Assembly: GCA_009693255.1 (NCBI GenBank) | Contig: SHXQ01000006.1 | Coordinates: 1 to 64,000 of the forward strand | Reading direction: 5' to 3' | Length of the DNA stretch: 64,000 nt | From: Methylotenera sp. | GTDB taxonomy: Bacteria > Pseudomonadota > Gammaproteobacteria > Burkholderiales > Methylophilaceae | The notes under the pieces: generated by a model | The model's input: the letters and a program-made list of their open reading frames with translations, nothing else | Databases searched by the model: none | What the model was told of the DNA's origin: nothing | Part shown: one piece after another, positions 9,275-20,272 of the stretch | Numbering within the stretch: position 1 is the first letter of the stretch | Layout of the letters: each line of letters begins with the position of its first letter | Translations under genes and position numbers: made by a program

Positions 9275-10273
9275 ATGGATCACGCAATTCTCATCATAGG
9301 CCTACTCGTTTTTGTTGCCCTGATCTTTGACTTCATGAACGGCTTTCACGACGCAGCAAACTCTATTGCGCTGATGGTTTCAACGCGATTACTTACCCCT
9401 CAGGCGGCTGTGGTTTGGGCGGCATTTTTTAACTTAGTCGCTTTTTTATTTTTTGGCCTACATGTTGCTAACACCGTTGGTAAAGGCATTATCTCCAAAG
9501 AAATTATTGATAATGCAGTGATTTTTGGTGCATTGAGTGGGGCTATTTCTTGGAATCTGATTACCTGGTGGTTTGGCATTCCATCTTCATCATCACACGC
9601 ATTGGTCGGCGGCTTAGTTGGCGCAGGCGTTGCTAAAGCTGGCACCGGCGCAATTGTGGCGGCAGGCCTCATTAAAACGTCAGCCGCCATTATTCTTTCA
9701 CCACTGTTTGGCATGTTACTCGCGCTCATACTGATGGTATTTGTATTGTGGGTATACGAAAAATCATCTCCCTACCCGACCGAACGCATGTTTAACAAAT
9801 TGCAATTTGTCTCATCATCCCTCTATAGCTTAGGTCATGGCGGCAATGATGCTCAAAAAACCATGGGCATTATTGCTGTATTGCTCTACGCCAACGGTTA
9901 TATGCAAGGCGACTTTCATGTGCCGTTTTGGGTGGTCATCTCGTGCCAAATTGCCATGGCACTCGGCACCTTGTTTGGCGGTTGGCGCATTGTTCGCACC
10001 ATGGGTATGGGTATCACTCGGATTCGTCCTTCTGGCGGTTTTTGCGCGCAAACTTCTGGCGCTATTGCTCTATTTATTGCCACTTCACTCGGCATTCCAG
10101 TATCGACCACGCACACCATTACTGGAGCAATTATTGGCGTAGGCTTATCTAGGCGCGTTTCAGCCGTTCGCTGGGGTCTGGCCTCACGCATTATTTGGGC
10201 TTGGGTGCTCACCATTCCTTGCGCAGGCTTAATTGCTGCAATTAGCTATCACCTTGGACGTAGTTTTTTATAG
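9275..10273 (+). CDS. pit: low-affinity inorganic phosphate transporter, PiT family
   Basis: A 332-residue inner-membrane protein with about ten hydrophobic segments that carries metal-phosphate in symport with protons. The two inverted PiT signatures are present: DFMNGFHDAANSIA near the N-terminus and GHGGNDAQKTMGIIAVLL in the second half. It forms an operon with the DUF47 gene. AAGGGG lies 6 bases before the ATG. PiT also takes in arsenate, so the neighbouring acr3-arsC genes make biological sense. Confidence 0.94.
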   Translation: MDHAILIIGLLVFVALIFDFMNGFHDAANSIALMVSTRLLTPQAAVVWAAFFNLVAFLFFGLHVANTVGKGIISKEIIDNAVIFGALSGAISWNLITWWFGIPSSSSHALVGGLVGAGVAKAGTGAIVAAGLIKTSAAIILSPLFGMLLALILMVFVLWVYEKSSPYPTERMFNKLQFVSSSLYSLGHGGNDAQKTMGIIAVLLYANGYMQGDFHVPFWVVISCQIAMALGTLFGGWRIVRTMGMGITRIRPSGGFCAQTSGAIALFIATSLGIPVSTTHTITGAIIGVGLSRRVSAVRWGLASRIIWAWVLTIPCAGLIAAISYHLGRSFL

Positions 10274-10355
10274 CCAATAATTTTTAGTGTTATCTAGCTG
10301 TGAATCTTAATAGTAAAGACGCATTTACATCTCACTGAAACGGTTAGTTCACTCT

Positions 10356-10389
10356 TTGTCATAAACTTGTCATAATTGTTGTTTAATAT
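10356..10389 (+). promoter_or_regulatory. Pho box and -10 of the pstS promoter
   Basis: TTGTCATAAACTTGTCAT (10356-10373) is a two-half-site PhoB operator. It is followed after 10 bases by TAATAT (10384-10389) as the -10 element, the standard geometry of a PhoB-activated promoter. The pstS ATG is at 10434, with a strong GGAGGTGAT ribosome site at 10425-10433. Confidence 0.92.
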
Positions 10390-10433
10390 TCACCTCAGTT
10401 TAAGAAACAACTTTTAACTTTGATGGAGGTGAT

Positions 10434-11426
10434 ATGAATACTGTACTAAAAAAATCCATGAGCATTGCAGCTTTAGTGGCAATGACTTTCGCAAGTTCAC
10501 ACGTACTTGCTGCTGATAAAATCATCGCGATTGATGGTTCAAGCACGGTCTACCCTATTACTGAAGCGATGGCTGAAGAATTTCAAAAAGTATCAAAAGT
10601 TAAAGTGACTGTTGGTGAATCTGGTACTGGCAGCGGCTTTAAAAAATTCTGCCGCGGTGAAACAGATATCTCTGATGCATCACGCCCGATTGCACAAAAA
10701 GAAATTGATGCCTGTAAAGAAGCGGGTGTTCAATACATTGAATTGCCGATTGCATTTGATGCCTTAACTGTTGTGGTTAACGCAAAAAATGATTGGGTAA
10801 AAAGCTTAAGCGTGGCTGAATTAAACAGCATGTGGAAACCAGGTTCTAGCGTTAAAAACTGGAAACAAGTAAACCCAGCTTACCCAGATAAAGCCTTGGC
10901 TTTATACGGCCCAGGTACGGCCTCTGGTACCTTTGATTATTTTACTGAAGCAATTAACGGCAAAGCAAAAGCAAGCCGTACTGACTTCACGCCATCAGAA
11001 GATGATAACGTGTTGGTACAAGGTGTTTCAGGTAACGCAGGTGGCTTGGCTTACTTTGGTTATGCCTATTACGAAGCTAACAAAGATAAATTAAGAGCTA
11101 TCCCTATTATTGCAAAAGCGGGCGCGCCAGCAGTAATGCCATCACCTGAATCAGTTAAAAATGCGAGCTATCAGCCCCTTGCTCGCCCATTGTTCATTTA
11201 CGTGAATGCAACAGCTGCTGCATTTAAACCTGAAGTTAAAGCGTTTGTTAACTTCTACTTAGAAAATGCGCCTAAATTAGTCGCCGAAGTGAAATATGTG
11301 CCTTTGCCAACTGAAGACTACGTAGCAGTTAAAGAGCACTTTAAAGCCATGAAGCCAGGTACTGGTTTTGGTGGTAAAAACGAAGTAGGTGTTAAAATTA
11401 AAGATTTAATCAATAGAATTAAGTAA
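10434..11426 (+). CDS. pstS: phosphate ABC transporter, periplasmic binding protein
   Basis: A 330-residue secreted protein with a Sec signal peptide (residues 1-26, ending HVLAADK). It captures phosphate in the periplasm for PstCAB. The phosphate-loop residues are recognisable in IDGSSTVYP and in [29 protein letters not shown]. It is led by a Pho-box promoter and an unusually strong ribosome site. An intrinsic terminator right after the gene separates it from pstC, which should make PstS more abundant than the membrane components. Confidence 0.96.
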   Translation: MNTVLKKSMSIAALVAMTFASSHVLAADKIIAIDGSSTVYPITEAMAEEFQKVSKVKVTVGESGTGSGFKKFCRGETDISDASRPIAQKEIDACKEAGVQYIELPIAFDALTVVVNAKNDWVKSLSVAELNSMWKPGSSVKNWKQVNPAYPDKALALYGPGTASGTFDYFTEAINGKAKASRTDFTPSEDDNVLVQGVSGNAGGLAYFGYAYYEANKDKLRAIPIIAKAGAPAVMPSPESVKNASYQPLARPLFIYVNATAAAFKPEVKAFVNFYLENAPKLVAEVKYVPLPTEDYVAVKEHFKAMKPGTGFGGKNEVGVKIKDLINRIK

Positions 11427-11439
11427 GTTACGCAAGCAA

Positions 11440-11469
11440 AAAGGATCGGTAGTCACCGATCCTTTTTTT
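11440..11469 (+). terminator. intrinsic terminator between pstS and pstC
   Basis: AAAGGATCGGT (11440-11450), an AGTC loop and ACCGATCCTTT (11455-11465) are followed by T residues to 11469. It probably allows partial read-through so that pstCAB-phoU is expressed at a lower level than pstS. Confidence 0.92.
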
Positions 11470-11522
11470 ATTTAGACCTTTTATCTAACCGTATAAACTC
11501 GTTACAATCATAGAAGTCTTAT

Positions 11523-12470
11523 ATGAACACTGCCACCAATATGCTGAACCACCTGACAGACTTGACGATTAGCCCGCGTTTGGCTAAAAATCTCCGTAGA
11601 AATATTAAAGAGCGCATCATTGAGTTTATCTTAATGCTAGCCGCACTTTCAGCCGTATTTACTACCTTTTCCATTGTGGCGATTCTTTTATATGAGTCCT
11701 TTGGTTTCTTTAAGACGGTTTCTCTCGTTGAATTCTTTACCGGCACAGAATGGACGCCACTGTTTGAAGACGCCCATTACGGCATCATGCCACTCATTTC
11801 CGGCACGCTTACCACCTCATTGGTAGCCCTCGCCCTTGCAGTACCGGTAGGGACCATTGCGGCAATTTATCTTTCTGAATTTGCCTCACATAAAACCCGT
11901 GAAATTACCAAACCGATTTTAGAGCTGTTAGTCGGCGTACCGACCATTGCCTTTGGCTACTTTGCCCTGCTTTTTGTCACACCGCTTTTACAGAAAATAT
12001 ACCCCGATTTACCTGGCTTCAACATGCTGAGCGCCGGGCTGGTAATGGGCGTCATGATTGTGCCCTACATTGCTTCAGTAGCAGAAGATGCCATGCGCGC
12101 CGTGCCTATGAGCATGCGTGAAGGCTCTTATGCCATGGGTGCAACCCGTTTTCAAACCGCTCTTCGCGTTGTCACCCCTGCTGCCACTTCTGGCATTGTG
12201 GCGGCTTATATTTTGGCGGTTTCTCGTGCCGTCGGTGAGACCATGGTCGTCGCAGTCGCGGCGGGTCAACAACCAACGCTCACATTCAACCCAATCGATG
12301 GCGCTGCCACCATTACCGCTTATATTGTGCAGGTGGCGATGGGCGATTTGCCACACGGCAGTATTGGTTATCAAAGTATTTTTGCCGCAGGCTTAGTTCT
12401 GTTTGCCATGACACTCTGTTTCAATCTAATTGGCCATGTGGTGCGTAAAAAATATAGGGAGCAATATTAA
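11523..12470 (+). CDS. pstC: phosphate ABC transporter permease PstC
   Basis: A 315-residue inner-membrane permease with six hydrophobic segments that forms the channel with PstA. The ABC-permease coupling loop is visible around EDAMRAVPMSMREGSYAMGATRFQT. The ribosome site before the ATG at 11523 is weak, and an internal ATG at 11541 is an alternative start. The stop overlaps the pstA start by one base (TAATG). Confidence 0.94.
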   Translation: MNTATNMLNHLTDLTISPRLAKNLRRNIKERIIEFILMLAALSAVFTTFSIVAILLYESFGFFKTVSLVEFFTGTEWTPLFEDAHYGIMPLISGTLTTSLVALALAVPVGTIAAIYLSEFASHKTREITKPILELLVGVPTIAFGYFALLFVTPLLQKIYPDLPGFNMLSAGLVMGVMIVPYIASVAEDAMRAVPMSMREGSYAMGATRFQTALRVVTPAATSGIVAAYILAVSRAVGETMVVAVAAGQQPTLTFNPIDGAATITAYIVQVAMGDLPHGSIGYQSIFAAGLVLFAMTLCFNLIGHVVRKKYREQY

Positions 12471-13438
12471 TGGCACAGCAAGATTCTCAAGGCACTAGCC
12501 CGCCAGCCCACGCATCCACACTTGGCAATTTAACTGCAGTGCGCGAGATGATACAGCGCCATAAGCGCAGCGATATTGTGTTTGCGTCGATAGGCTTACT
12601 GGCTTTGATGCTAGGCTTACTCACCTTGCTAACGCTATTTATTGACTTAGTCATGGATGGCTACCCGCGCTTCAACCTGCAATTTTTTAGCGACTATCCC
12701 TCACGTCGCGCTGGTAGTGCCGGCTTACTCTCCGCTTGGGTGGGTTCCGTATTGGTCATGAGCATCACATTTCTAACAGCAGTGCCGGTGGGCGTTGGTG
12801 CGGCAGTGTACTTAGAAGAATATGCGCCTAAAAATTGGTTTTCTGACCTGATTGAAATTAACGTGTCTAACCTTGCTGGCGTGCCTTCTATTATTTACGG
12901 CTTATTGGCATTAGGCTTGTTTGTCTATGGCTTAGGTTTAGGACAAAGTATTGTCACTGCAGGCTTAACACTCGGTTTATTGATTCTGCCGATTGTGATT
13001 GTGTCTACCCGTGAAGCGATACGCGGTATTCCTGTGGCCATTCGTGAAGCGGCTTATGCGGTAGGTGCAACTAAATGGCAAGTAGTGAGCGACCATGTGG
13101 TGAAATACTCACAAGGCGGCATTTTAACTGGCGTCATTATTGGTATGTCACGGGCGATTGGTGAAACCGCGCCTATCATCACCATAGGCGCACTGACCTT
13201 TATTGCCTTTTTGCCACCATCGCCAATTACTGAAGTTGCGCCTTACCTGAATTTTGAGTGGCTGAGTTCTGGCTTTACCGTATTGCCCATTCAAATGTTT
13301 AACTGGCTATCACGCCCAGACCACGCGTTTCATACCAATGCTGCGGCCACTGGTGCCATTATTATTGTGGTCACGCTACTGATGAACGGTACGGCGATTT
13401 ACTTGCGCTATCAAATTCGTAAAAACATTAAATGGTAA
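12470..13438 (+). CDS. pstA: phosphate ABC transporter permease PstA
   Basis: A 322-residue inner-membrane permease, partner of PstC. The coupling loop is at STREAIRGIPVAIREAAYAVGATKWQ. There is an N-terminal cytoplasmic extension of about 40 residues before the first membrane segment. Its start overlaps the pstC stop by one base, implying translational coupling and equal stoichiometry. Confidence 0.94.
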   Translation: MAQQDSQGTSPPAHASTLGNLTAVREMIQRHKRSDIVFASIGLLALMLGLLTLLTLFIDLVMDGYPRFNLQFFSDYPSRRAGSAGLLSAWVGSVLVMSITFLTAVPVGVGAAVYLEEYAPKNWFSDLIEINVSNLAGVPSIIYGLLALGLFVYGLGLGQSIVTAGLTLGLLILPIVIVSTREAIRGIPVAIREAAYAVGATKWQVVSDHVVKYSQGGILTGVIIGMSRAIGETAPIITIGALTFIAFLPPSPITEVAPYLNFEWLSSGFTVLPIQMFNWLSRPDHAFHTNAAATGAIIIVVTLLMNGTAIYLRYQIRKNIKW

Positions 13439-13489
13439 AAATGACTGATTTTTGAGTCTTTATCCTACTTAACATTAAAAGAGATACCT

Positions 13490-14269
13490 ATGGTTACTAC
13501 TTCAACACCGCTAAAAGCAGAATCAAAAAATCTGAATTTTTATTATTCAAATGGCCATCAAGCCCTAAAAAGCGTCAACATGCCAATTTATGAAAATAAA
13601 ATTACCGCCTTGATTGGTCCTTCAGGTTGCGGCAAGTCCACTTTTTTACGTTGCTTTAACCGCATGCATGATTTATACCCTGGCAATAAATATGAGGGAC
13701 AAATCGTCATGCACCCGGACAACACCAATATATTAGCGGCAGGTGTAGACCCGATTGAAGTGCGCATGCGCATTAGTATGGTATTTCAAAAACCAAACCC
13801 ATTTCCTAAAACTATCTTTGAAAACGTGGCCTATGGCCTACGTGTACGTGATGAAAAAAATAAACGGGTCGTGGCAGATAAAGTTGAAGAGGCGCTTAAG
13901 GGCGCTTCATTATGGAATGAAGTCAAAGATCGCTTGGACGACTTGGCTTTTAACTTATCTGGCGGCCAACAACAGCGCTTATGTATTGCCCGCGCATTGG
14001 CTACCGACCCTGAAATTATGTTGTTTGATGAACCGACTTCAGCACTAGACCCAATTGCAACCGCAAACATTGAAGAGTTGATGGATGAGCTGCGTGGTAA
14101 ATTAACCATATTAGTCGTGACGCATAATATGCAACAAGCTGCCCGAATTTCTGATTACACCGCTTATATGTACTTGGGTGAGATGATGGAGTATGGCGAT
14201 ACCGATACGATTTTCACCCGTCCAGTGCGCAAAGAGACTGAAGATTACATTACTGGTAAGTTCGGTTAA
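13490..14269 (+). CDS. pstB: phosphate ABC transporter ATPase PstB
   Basis: A 259-residue ATPase that powers PstCA. Walker A is GPSGCGKST, the ABC signature is [16 protein letters not shown], Walker B is [13 protein letters not shown], and the switch histidine is in VTHNMQQA. The length is typical of the family. It follows pstA after 51 bases and precedes phoU. Confidence 0.97.
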   Translation: MVTTSTPLKAESKNLNFYYSNGHQALKSVNMPIYENKITALIGPSGCGKSTFLRCFNRMHDLYPGNKYEGQIVMHPDNTNILAAGVDPIEVRMRISMVFQKPNPFPKTIFENVAYGLRVRDEKNKRVVADKVEEALKGASLWNEVKDRLDDLAFNLSGGQQQRLCIARALATDPEIMLFDEPTSALDPIATANIEELMDELRGKLTILVVTHNMQQAARISDYTAYMYLGEMMEYGDTDTIFTRPVRKETEDYITGKFG

Positions 14270-14331
14270 CTCTAAAAAATTAAATGCTTTTATCTAGTGA
14301 ACACCTAACAAGATTTTGAAAGGATTAAGTG

Positions 14332-15039
14332 ATGTCATCTGAACATATTTATAAACAGTACGACGCGGAATTAGAGGCGGTGCGCGCCAAGGTGCTTGAA
14401 ATGGGCAGCCTAGTTGAGAAACAAATTATAGATGCCATAGAATCATTGGTGAAATCTAACACCGTACTTGCGGAAATGGTCATTAAAAAAGACCATCTAG
14501 TCAATGCGCTTGAAGTACAAGTGGATGAAGACTGCAGCCATATTATTGCACGTCGACAACCTGCTGCTGGTGATTTGCGCATGATATTGATGATGATTAA
14601 AACCATTACCGATTTAGAGCGCATTGGTGACGAAGCGGCAAAAATTGCCCGTTTCTCACAAAAAACCATAGAAACAGATCGCATGTGGACGCCCCGCTTT
14701 GCTGAAATTAAAACCATGGCTAACTTAGCGCGTGAAATGTTGCACATGGCACTAGATGCCTTTGCCCGCTCGGACGCGACCAAGGTATTAGAAATCGCGC
14801 AAATGGATCAAAATCTTGATGAGTATTATCAAATGACCATACGTCACCTCATCACCTTTATGTTAGAAGATCCACGCGCCATTTCAATGTCATTAGAGGT
14901 GTTATTTATTGCTAAAGCGATTGAGCGCATTGGTGACCATGCGAAAAATATCTCGGAATATGTGGTGTATATGGTGAAGGGCAAAGATGTTCGCCATATC
15001 AGCATGGAAGAAATAGCTGTTGAGATTAATAAAGATTAA
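14332..15039 (+). CDS. phoU: phosphate signalling protein PhoU
   Basis: A 235-residue alpha-helical regulator that links the PstSCAB transport state to the PhoR kinase and represses the Pho regulon when phosphate is plentiful. It has two PhoU repeats, each with an E/DxxxD-type metal-binding helix (TDLERIGDEAAKIARF and KAIERIGDHAKNISEYV). I place the start at the ATG at 14332, 8 bases after AAGGA, rather than the GTG one codon earlier. It is the last gene of the pst operon and is followed by a strong terminator. PhoB and PhoR are not in the window. Confidence 0.95.
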   Translation: MSSEHIYKQYDAELEAVRAKVLEMGSLVEKQIIDAIESLVKSNTVLAEMVIKKDHLVNALEVQVDEDCSHIIARRQPAAGDLRMILMMIKTITDLERIGDEAAKIARFSQKTIETDRMWTPRFAEIKTMANLAREMLHMALDAFARSDATKVLEIAQMDQNLDEYYQMTIRHLITFMLEDPRAISMSLEVLFIAKAIERIGDHAKNISEYVVYMVKGKDVRHISMEEIAVEINKD

Positions 15040-15071
15040 TCTTTACGTCTTAAAACTGAGCTAGATCAACA

Positions 15072-15101
15072 AAAAAATCCAGCAGTTGCTGGATTTTTTT
15101 C
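15072..15101 (+). terminator. intrinsic terminator after phoU
   Basis: AATCCAGCA and TGCTGGATT form a tight stem around a 2-base loop, with A-run and T-run on either side (15071-15100). It ends the pst-phoU transcript. Confidence 0.9.
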
Positions 15102-15304
15102 TTACACTTCACAACTCAACCCACACCCATAGCAACCTTTGAATTTTTCTGTGTGACTGATTGATGAATGTAATATGAAGGTTTTTTGACGCTAGTGGCA
15201 GACTAAGCTTGATTATTTAACACCATATTTAGTGTCAGCCACCCCGTATGCAACATGAAACGAATCACCGCTGGGGTAGCGCGTTTTAAATCAAAATCAT
15301 GGCA

Positions 15305-16663
15305 TTACGCCGTGGCAAGCGTCACCACGGAGGCAATGTCTTCAGCTAACTGTTGCACTAAGGTACGATCTTCACCTTCCACCATCACCCGAATTTTGGC
15401 TTCAGTACCAGAAGCTCTCAGTAGCACGCGACCGCGACCAGCAAGGGCTTGTTCTGCCGTTCTTACGGCCGCTTGAATTTGAGCATGATGATCTAAATCT
15501 ATTTTTTTTGCCGTATTTACATTAATCAGCACTTGCGGGTATAGCCGTAAATCTGCGCTTAAATCGGCTAGTGTTTTGCCACTTAATCTAAGCGCATGCA
15601 GCACTTGTAAAGCGGCGATAATGGCATCACCACTGCTGTGTTTATCTAAGGTTAAAATATGCCCTGAATTTTCACCGCCCAGTAGCCATTTTTTTTCATT
15701 TAGCAGTGCTAGCACATACCGATCCCCCACTTTAGCGCGGGCAAATGGAATATCATATTTTTGCAAGCCATGCTCTAAGGCAAGGTTGGTCATGAGTGTG
15801 CCAGCCACACCACCTTTAAGCTGACCTTTTGCATGTAAGCCTAGTGCAATGATGTAGAGTAACTGGTCACCATCCAGCAAATTGCCTCTAGCATCGACCA
15901 TCATCACTCGGTCGCCATCACCATCAAAGGCGATACCTAAATCGGCTTGATGTTCCAGCACTGCTGTTTGTAAAGCCTGTGGATGCGTGGATCCCACCTG
16001 CTCATTAATATTCAAGCCATCGGGTTTATTACCAATCGAGATGATTTCTGCACCCAGCTCATGAAATACCTCAGGCGCGACATGATAGGTCGCCCCATGT
16101 GCGCAATCTAAAACAATTTTTAAGCCACGCAAGTCCATATGGTTAGGGAATGTACTTTTACAAAACTCAATATAGCGACCTGCCGCATCATCGATGCGGC
16201 GCGCCCTACCCAGCATAGCTGACTCCATCACCTGCATGGGCTTGTCTAACTCGGCCTCAATAGCATGCTCAATATCATCACCTAACTTTATACCTTCGCT
16301 TGAGAAGAACTTGATGCCATTATCGTAATAAGGATTATGCGAGGCTGTAATCACAATGCCGGCTTGCGCACGCAAAGCACGTGTCAGATAGGCGACGGCA
16401 GGCGTTGGCATTGGGCCGGTGAATAAAACGTCTACTCCCGCAGCAGACAAGCCCGCTTCTAAAGCGGCTTCTAACATATAGCCAGAAATACGCGTATCTT
16501 TGCCAATTAATACCGCTGGATGCGCACCCTTAGTCAAATTTCTGCCGACCTGAGTGAGCACCTTGCCAGCGGCATAGCCTAAACGCATCACAAATTCTGG
16601 CGTAATAGGATGCTCACCCACTTTGCCGCGTATGCCATCTGTGCCGAAATATTTTTTTGTCAT
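15305..16663 (-). CDS. glmM: phosphoglucosamine mutase
   Basis: A 452-residue cytoplasmic enzyme that converts glucosamine-6-phosphate to glucosamine-1-phosphate for UDP-GlcNAc, peptidoglycan and LPS synthesis. It has the N-terminal [13 protein letters not shown], the phosphoserine loop [15 protein letters not shown], the metal loop DGDGDRVMM, and the sugar-binding GGENSGH. It sits 15 bases after folP in the conserved ftsH-folP-glmM order. Confidence 0.97.
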   Translation of the reverse strand: MTKKYFGTDGIRGKVGEHPITPEFVMRLGYAAGKVLTQVGRNLTKGAHPAVLIGKDTRISGYMLEAALEAGLSAAGVDVLFTGPMPTPAVAYLTRALRAQAGIVITASHNPYYDNGIKFFSSEGIKLGDDIEHAIEAELDKPMQVMESAMLGRARRIDDAAGRYIEFCKSTFPNHMDLRGLKIVLDCAHGATYHVAPEVFHELGAEIISIGNKPDGLNINEQVGSTHPQALQTAVLEHQADLGIAFDGDGDRVMMVDARGNLLDGDQLLYIIALGLHAKGQLKGGVAGTLMTNLALEHGLQKYDIPFARAKVGDRYVLALLNEKKWLLGGENSGHILTLDKHSSGDAIIAALQVLHALRLSGKTLADLSADLRLYPQVLINVNTAKKIDLDHHAQIQAAVRTAEQALAGRGRVLLRASGTEAKIRVMVEGEDRTLVQQLAEDIASVVTLATA

Positions 16664-16678
16664 TATTTAAATTTCCAT

Positions 16679-17500
16679 TTATTGAATAGCAGTCAGCACG
16701 CTGAGCGCCTCTACCGTGGCTTTTACATCATGCACACGCAGTATTTTAGCGCCTTTCATGGCAGAAATAACAGCAGCCGCAATGCTGGCAGGTAAGCGCT
16801 GACTATCGTCATCGCCGGAGATGACGGACAACACTGATTTTCGCGATAAACCGACCAACAATGGTTGGCCTATCGCAGTCAATTGTTCTAGCTCCTTTAG
16901 CAACGCGATATTCTGTGCACGGGTCTTGCCAAAACCAAAACCAGGGTCGAGCAAAATGCGATTTTTAGTGATGCCATGCGCTAATGCCACGCTTAACCTA
17001 TCCACTAAAAACTGCTTCACTTCGCTGACGACATTGCTATAACTCGGTGCGATTTGCATGGTGTCAGGTTTGCCTTGCATATGCATTAAACACACGCCGA
17101 CATTGCTATTGGCTACAATATCCAATGCCCCTTGTTCCTGCAAGGCCCGCACATCATTGACCATATCAGCGCCTGCGGCAATCGCTAATCGCATCACTTC
17201 TGGCTTATAGCTATCAATTGAAATTGGTACCATGACTAGTTGAGATAAGGCTTCAATCACGGGAATCACCCGACTAAGCTCTTGATCCAGACTGACTGGT
17301 ACAGCTCCTGGGCGGGTAGATTCCCCGCCTACGTCTAATATATCAGCGCCTTCTGCAATCAATTTTAGTGCGTGCTCAAGGGCTAAATTCGTTGTGGAAA
17401 ACTGTCCGCCATCAGAAAATGAATCTGGCGTCACGTTGACGATGCCCATCACCTGTGGGCGATTTAGATTAAGCTGGTATTTACCACATTGATAATTCAT
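16679..17500 (-). CDS. folP: dihydropteroate synthase
   Basis: A 273-residue TIM-barrel enzyme that joins p-aminobenzoate to the pterin pyrophosphate in folate synthesis (the sulfonamide target). Family signatures are IVNVTPDSFSDGGQF at the N-terminus and LDVGGESTRPGA. It is followed by glmM after 15 bases. A terminator separates it from ftsH upstream. Confidence 0.96.
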   Translation of the reverse strand: MNYQCGKYQLNLNRPQVMGIVNVTPDSFSDGGQFSTTNLALEHALKLIAEGADILDVGGESTRPGAVPVSLDQELSRVIPVIEALSQLVMVPISIDSYKPEVMRLAIAAGADMVNDVRALQEQGALDIVANSNVGVCLMHMQGKPDTMQIAPSYSNVVSEVKQFLVDRLSVALAHGITKNRILLDPGFGFGKTRAQNIALLKELEQLTAIGQPLLVGLSRKSVLSVISGDDDSQRLPASIAAAVISAMKGAKILRVHDVKATVEALSVLTAIQ

Positions 17501-17527
17501 AGCTGAATTATACTTAAAATAAGCTGC

Positions 17528-17557
17528 AAAAAAGGGCTAGTTTCCTAGCCCTTTTTT
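17528..17557 (-). terminator. intrinsic terminator after ftsH
   Basis: AAAAAAGGGCTAG (17528-17540) pairs with CTAGCCCTTTTTT (17545-17557) around a 4-base loop. The T-tract on the minus strand is suitable for ftsH termination. folP starts 28 bases further on. Confidence 0.9.
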
Positions 17558-17585
17558 GGTTTAATCCTGATTTGATTAGCCCTAG

Positions 17586-19478
17586 TTAAGTTTTAGCCGT
17601 TGGTTGCGGCGCTGAATTAGACCCGAGTCCTGTTGCACCCGTGTCTTTAGGTGGATTAGCTTTGCTTTGTTTAGGCTTAGGTGGACGCACAGCAATACCT
17701 GCCATGATGTCATTGATTTGATCAGCGTCTATCGTTTCATACTCCATCAAAGCGGCTGTCATCGCTTCCACTTTATCCCGATGATCTTCTAATAATTTAC
17801 GCGCTAAAGCGTATTGCTCATCTAGTATGCGTCGAATCTCCGCATCTACTTTTTGCTGGGTAGCCTCAGAAACGGTTTTAGAGCTCATGTTGCCGAAGAA
17901 TGAATCTTGCTCACTACCAGTGTAGACCATGGTACCAAGCGCATCAGACATGCCATAACGCGTCACCATATCACGAGCTAATTTAGTGGCACGCTCAAAG
18001 TCATTAGACGCGCCGGTAGACATTTGATGCATAAACAGCTCTTCGGCAATCCGACCTCCAAATAAGATAGAAATCTCTTCCAACATTTTGTCTTTGTAAT
18101 TACTAATCCGATCAAACTCTGGCAACTGCCAAGTTAATCCCAATGCCCAACCACGCGGCATAATGGTAACTTTATGCACCGGATCAGCCTTAGGCAACAA
18201 CTTAGCCACCACGGCATGACCTGACTCATGGTAGGCCGTATTGCGTCGTTCTTCTTCACGCATGACCATAGATTTACGCTCTGGACCCATATAGATTTTA
18301 TCTTTGGCGTCCTCAAAATCTTGCATATCTACCGTACGCTTATTACGACGAGCAGCAAACAAGGCCGCTTCATTCACCAAGTTAGCTAAGTCGGCACCTG
18401 AGAATCCTGGTGTACCGCGCGCTAAAATATCCGCTTTCACATCAGCGTCAACCGGCACTTTACGCATGTGTACCATTAAAATTTGTTCACGGCCTTTAAT
18501 ATCAGGCAATGCCACCATCACTTGACGGTCAAAACGGCCTGGGCGGAGCAACGCCTTATCTAATACGTCAGCACGGTTAGTTGCGGCAATGACAATGACG
18601 CCAGAGTTACCTTCAAAGCCATCCATCTCGACCAACAATTGGTTCAATGTTTGCTCACGCTCATCGTTGCCACCACCGGTACCAGATCCACGACTACGTC
18701 CAACCGCATCAATCTCATCAATAAAGATAATGCAAGGTGAGCTTTTCTTTGCTTGCTCAAACATATCTCGCACGCGGGATGCGCCTACCCCGACAAACAT
18801 TTCAACAAAATCAGAACCGGAAATCGTAAAAAATGGAACTTTAGCCTCACCCGCAATCGCGCGGGCTAATAAAGTTTTACCCGTCCCTGGCGGGCCTACC
18901 ATCAGCACGCCACGAGGGATGCGGCCCCCTAGTTTTTGGAATTTAGTTGGATCGCGTAAAAACTCAACAATTTCCGTCACTTCTTCTTTGGCTTCATCGC
19001 AACCCGCGACATCGGCAAAGGTCGTTTGATTATTACTTTCGTCTAGCTGACGTGCTTTGCTTTTACCAAATGAGAATGGTCCACCACCTTTGCCGCCCCC
19101 TTGCATTTGGCGCATGAAAAATATCCAAACCCCAATCAACAAGATCATGGGGAACCATGACACAAAAAGGCTCATCAAGAACGATTGTTCTTCATCTGGC
19201 TTAGCTTCCACCATTACGTTGTTTTTAAGTAAATCAGAGACTAACCATGGATCTGTTGGCGCATAGGTGTTGAATTTTTTACCGTCATGTGTCGTACCGC
19301 GCAAAACGCGGCCGTCAATTTGCACCTTAGCAATGCGTCCATCTTTGACTTCTTGAATGAATTGTGAATATACAACTTGGTTATCTGCGCCATTTTTCAC
19401 GCCAGATATATTAAAAACGGCCAATAACACCGTGGCAATCGCTAACCAAATGGCCACATTCTTAAATAGGTTGTTCAA
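17586..19478 (-). CDS. ftsH: ATP-dependent zinc metalloprotease FtsH
   Basis: A 630-residue inner-membrane AAA+ protease that removes misassembled membrane proteins and, in relatives, RpoH and LpxC. It has two N-terminal membrane segments (about 5-22 and 105-125), Walker A GPPGTGKT, Walker B IIFIDEID, the SRH region, and the zinc motif HESGH in the protease domain. The start is a TTG at 19478 with AAGGA upstream. The C-terminal tail is Pro/Lys/Gly-rich (about the last 30 residues). It lies 114 bases after rlmE, the usual rlmE-ftsH pair. RpoH, its known substrate in E. coli, is also encoded in this window. Confidence 0.97.
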   Translation of the reverse strand: MNNLFKNVAIWLAIATVLLAVFNISGVKNGADNQVVYSQFIQEVKDGRIAKVQIDGRVLRGTTHDGKKFNTYAPTDPWLVSDLLKNNVMVEAKPDEEQSFLMSLFVSWFPMILLIGVWIFFMRQMQGGGKGGGPFSFGKSKARQLDESNNQTTFADVAGCDEAKEEVTEIVEFLRDPTKFQKLGGRIPRGVLMVGPPGTGKTLLARAIAGEAKVPFFTISGSDFVEMFVGVGASRVRDMFEQAKKSSPCIIFIDEIDAVGRSRGSGTGGGNDEREQTLNQLLVEMDGFEGNSGVIVIAATNRADVLDKALLRPGRFDRQVMVALPDIKGREQILMVHMRKVPVDADVKADILARGTPGFSGADLANLVNEAALFAARRNKRTVDMQDFEDAKDKIYMGPERKSMVMREEERRNTAYHESGHAVVAKLLPKADPVHKVTIMPRGWALGLTWQLPEFDRISNYKDKMLEEISILFGGRIAEELFMHQMSTGASNDFERATKLARDMVTRYGMSDALGTMVYTGSEQDSFFGNMSSKTVSEATQQKVDAEIRRILDEQYALARKLLEDHRDKVEAMTAALMEYETIDADQINDIMAGIAVRPPKPKQSKANPPKDTGATGLGSNSAPQPTAKT

Positions 19479-19592
19479 AATCTTATTCCTTTTTAAAAGG
19501 GGTAACTTATTTTATATTCTATGCTTAAAACTAAGCTTGCTGTCATTAAATAACACTATATTTAGCCGCTACTCGCTTATCTGCGTCTTGGT

Positions 19593-20210
19593 TTATTTCC
19601 GACCTAGGCCCAGCAAATACACTTCACTACTTCTACCGCGTGACGCTTTTGGTTTACGTGTGACCACCTTATCAAACATTGTCCGCATATTGCGTAAAAT
19701 GTCGTCAAAACCTTCACCGATAAACACCTTGACCAAAAAGTTACCACTTGGTTTCAACCAGTCTTTACTGAATTCCAGCGCCAATTCGGTTAAATAAGCC
19801 GCACCTGCTTGGTCAACAATAGTGATACCTGTGATATTGGGTGCCATATCAGCAATTACAAGGTCTACTTGCTTACCATTTAAACTATTTTCCAATTGTT
19901 TTAGTACGACATCTTCACGAAAATCACCTTGGATAAATTCCACGCCTTTAATCGGCTCCATGGCCAAGAGATCTAAGGCGATAATTCGACCTTGACCCTT
20001 TAAGCGTTGCACAGCAACTTGCGACCAACTGCCTGGGGTTGCACCTAAGTCTACAATCGTCATGCCCGGCTTGATCAGCTTATCCTTGTCATCAATTTCA
20101 GTCAATTTATAAGCGGCGCGCGCTCTATAGCCTTCTTTTTGTGCGCGCTTCACAAATTCATCATTGATATGTTCATGTATCCAAGCTTTGCTGGAAGGTT
20201 TTAGTTTCAT
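19593..20210 (-). CDS. rlmE: 23S rRNA 2'-O-ribose methyltransferase (U2552)
   Basis: A 205-residue SAM-dependent enzyme (FtsJ/RrmJ) that methylates the A-loop of 23S rRNA. The SAM motif is [14 protein letters not shown]. The K-D-K-E catalytic set is plausible from the N-terminal RAAYKL, from [13 protein letters not shown] and from NFLVKVF. It is upstream of ftsH and divergent from yhbY, a conserved arrangement. Confidence 0.95.
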   Translation of the reverse strand: MKLKPSSKAWIHEHINDEFVKRAQKEGYRARAAYKLTEIDDKDKLIKPGMTIVDLGATPGSWSQVAVQRLKGQGRIIALDLLAMEPIKGVEFIQGDFREDVVLKQLENSLNGKQVDLVIADMAPNITGITIVDQAGAAYLTELALEFSKDWLKPSGNFLVKVFIGEGFDDILRNMRTMFDKVVTRKPKASRGRSSEVYLLGLGRK

Positions 20211-20272
20211 CTGTTAAACTTCGCCATATCAATCAATACTGTATTCAAGAAAACCCCAAAGAAGAAACCAAC

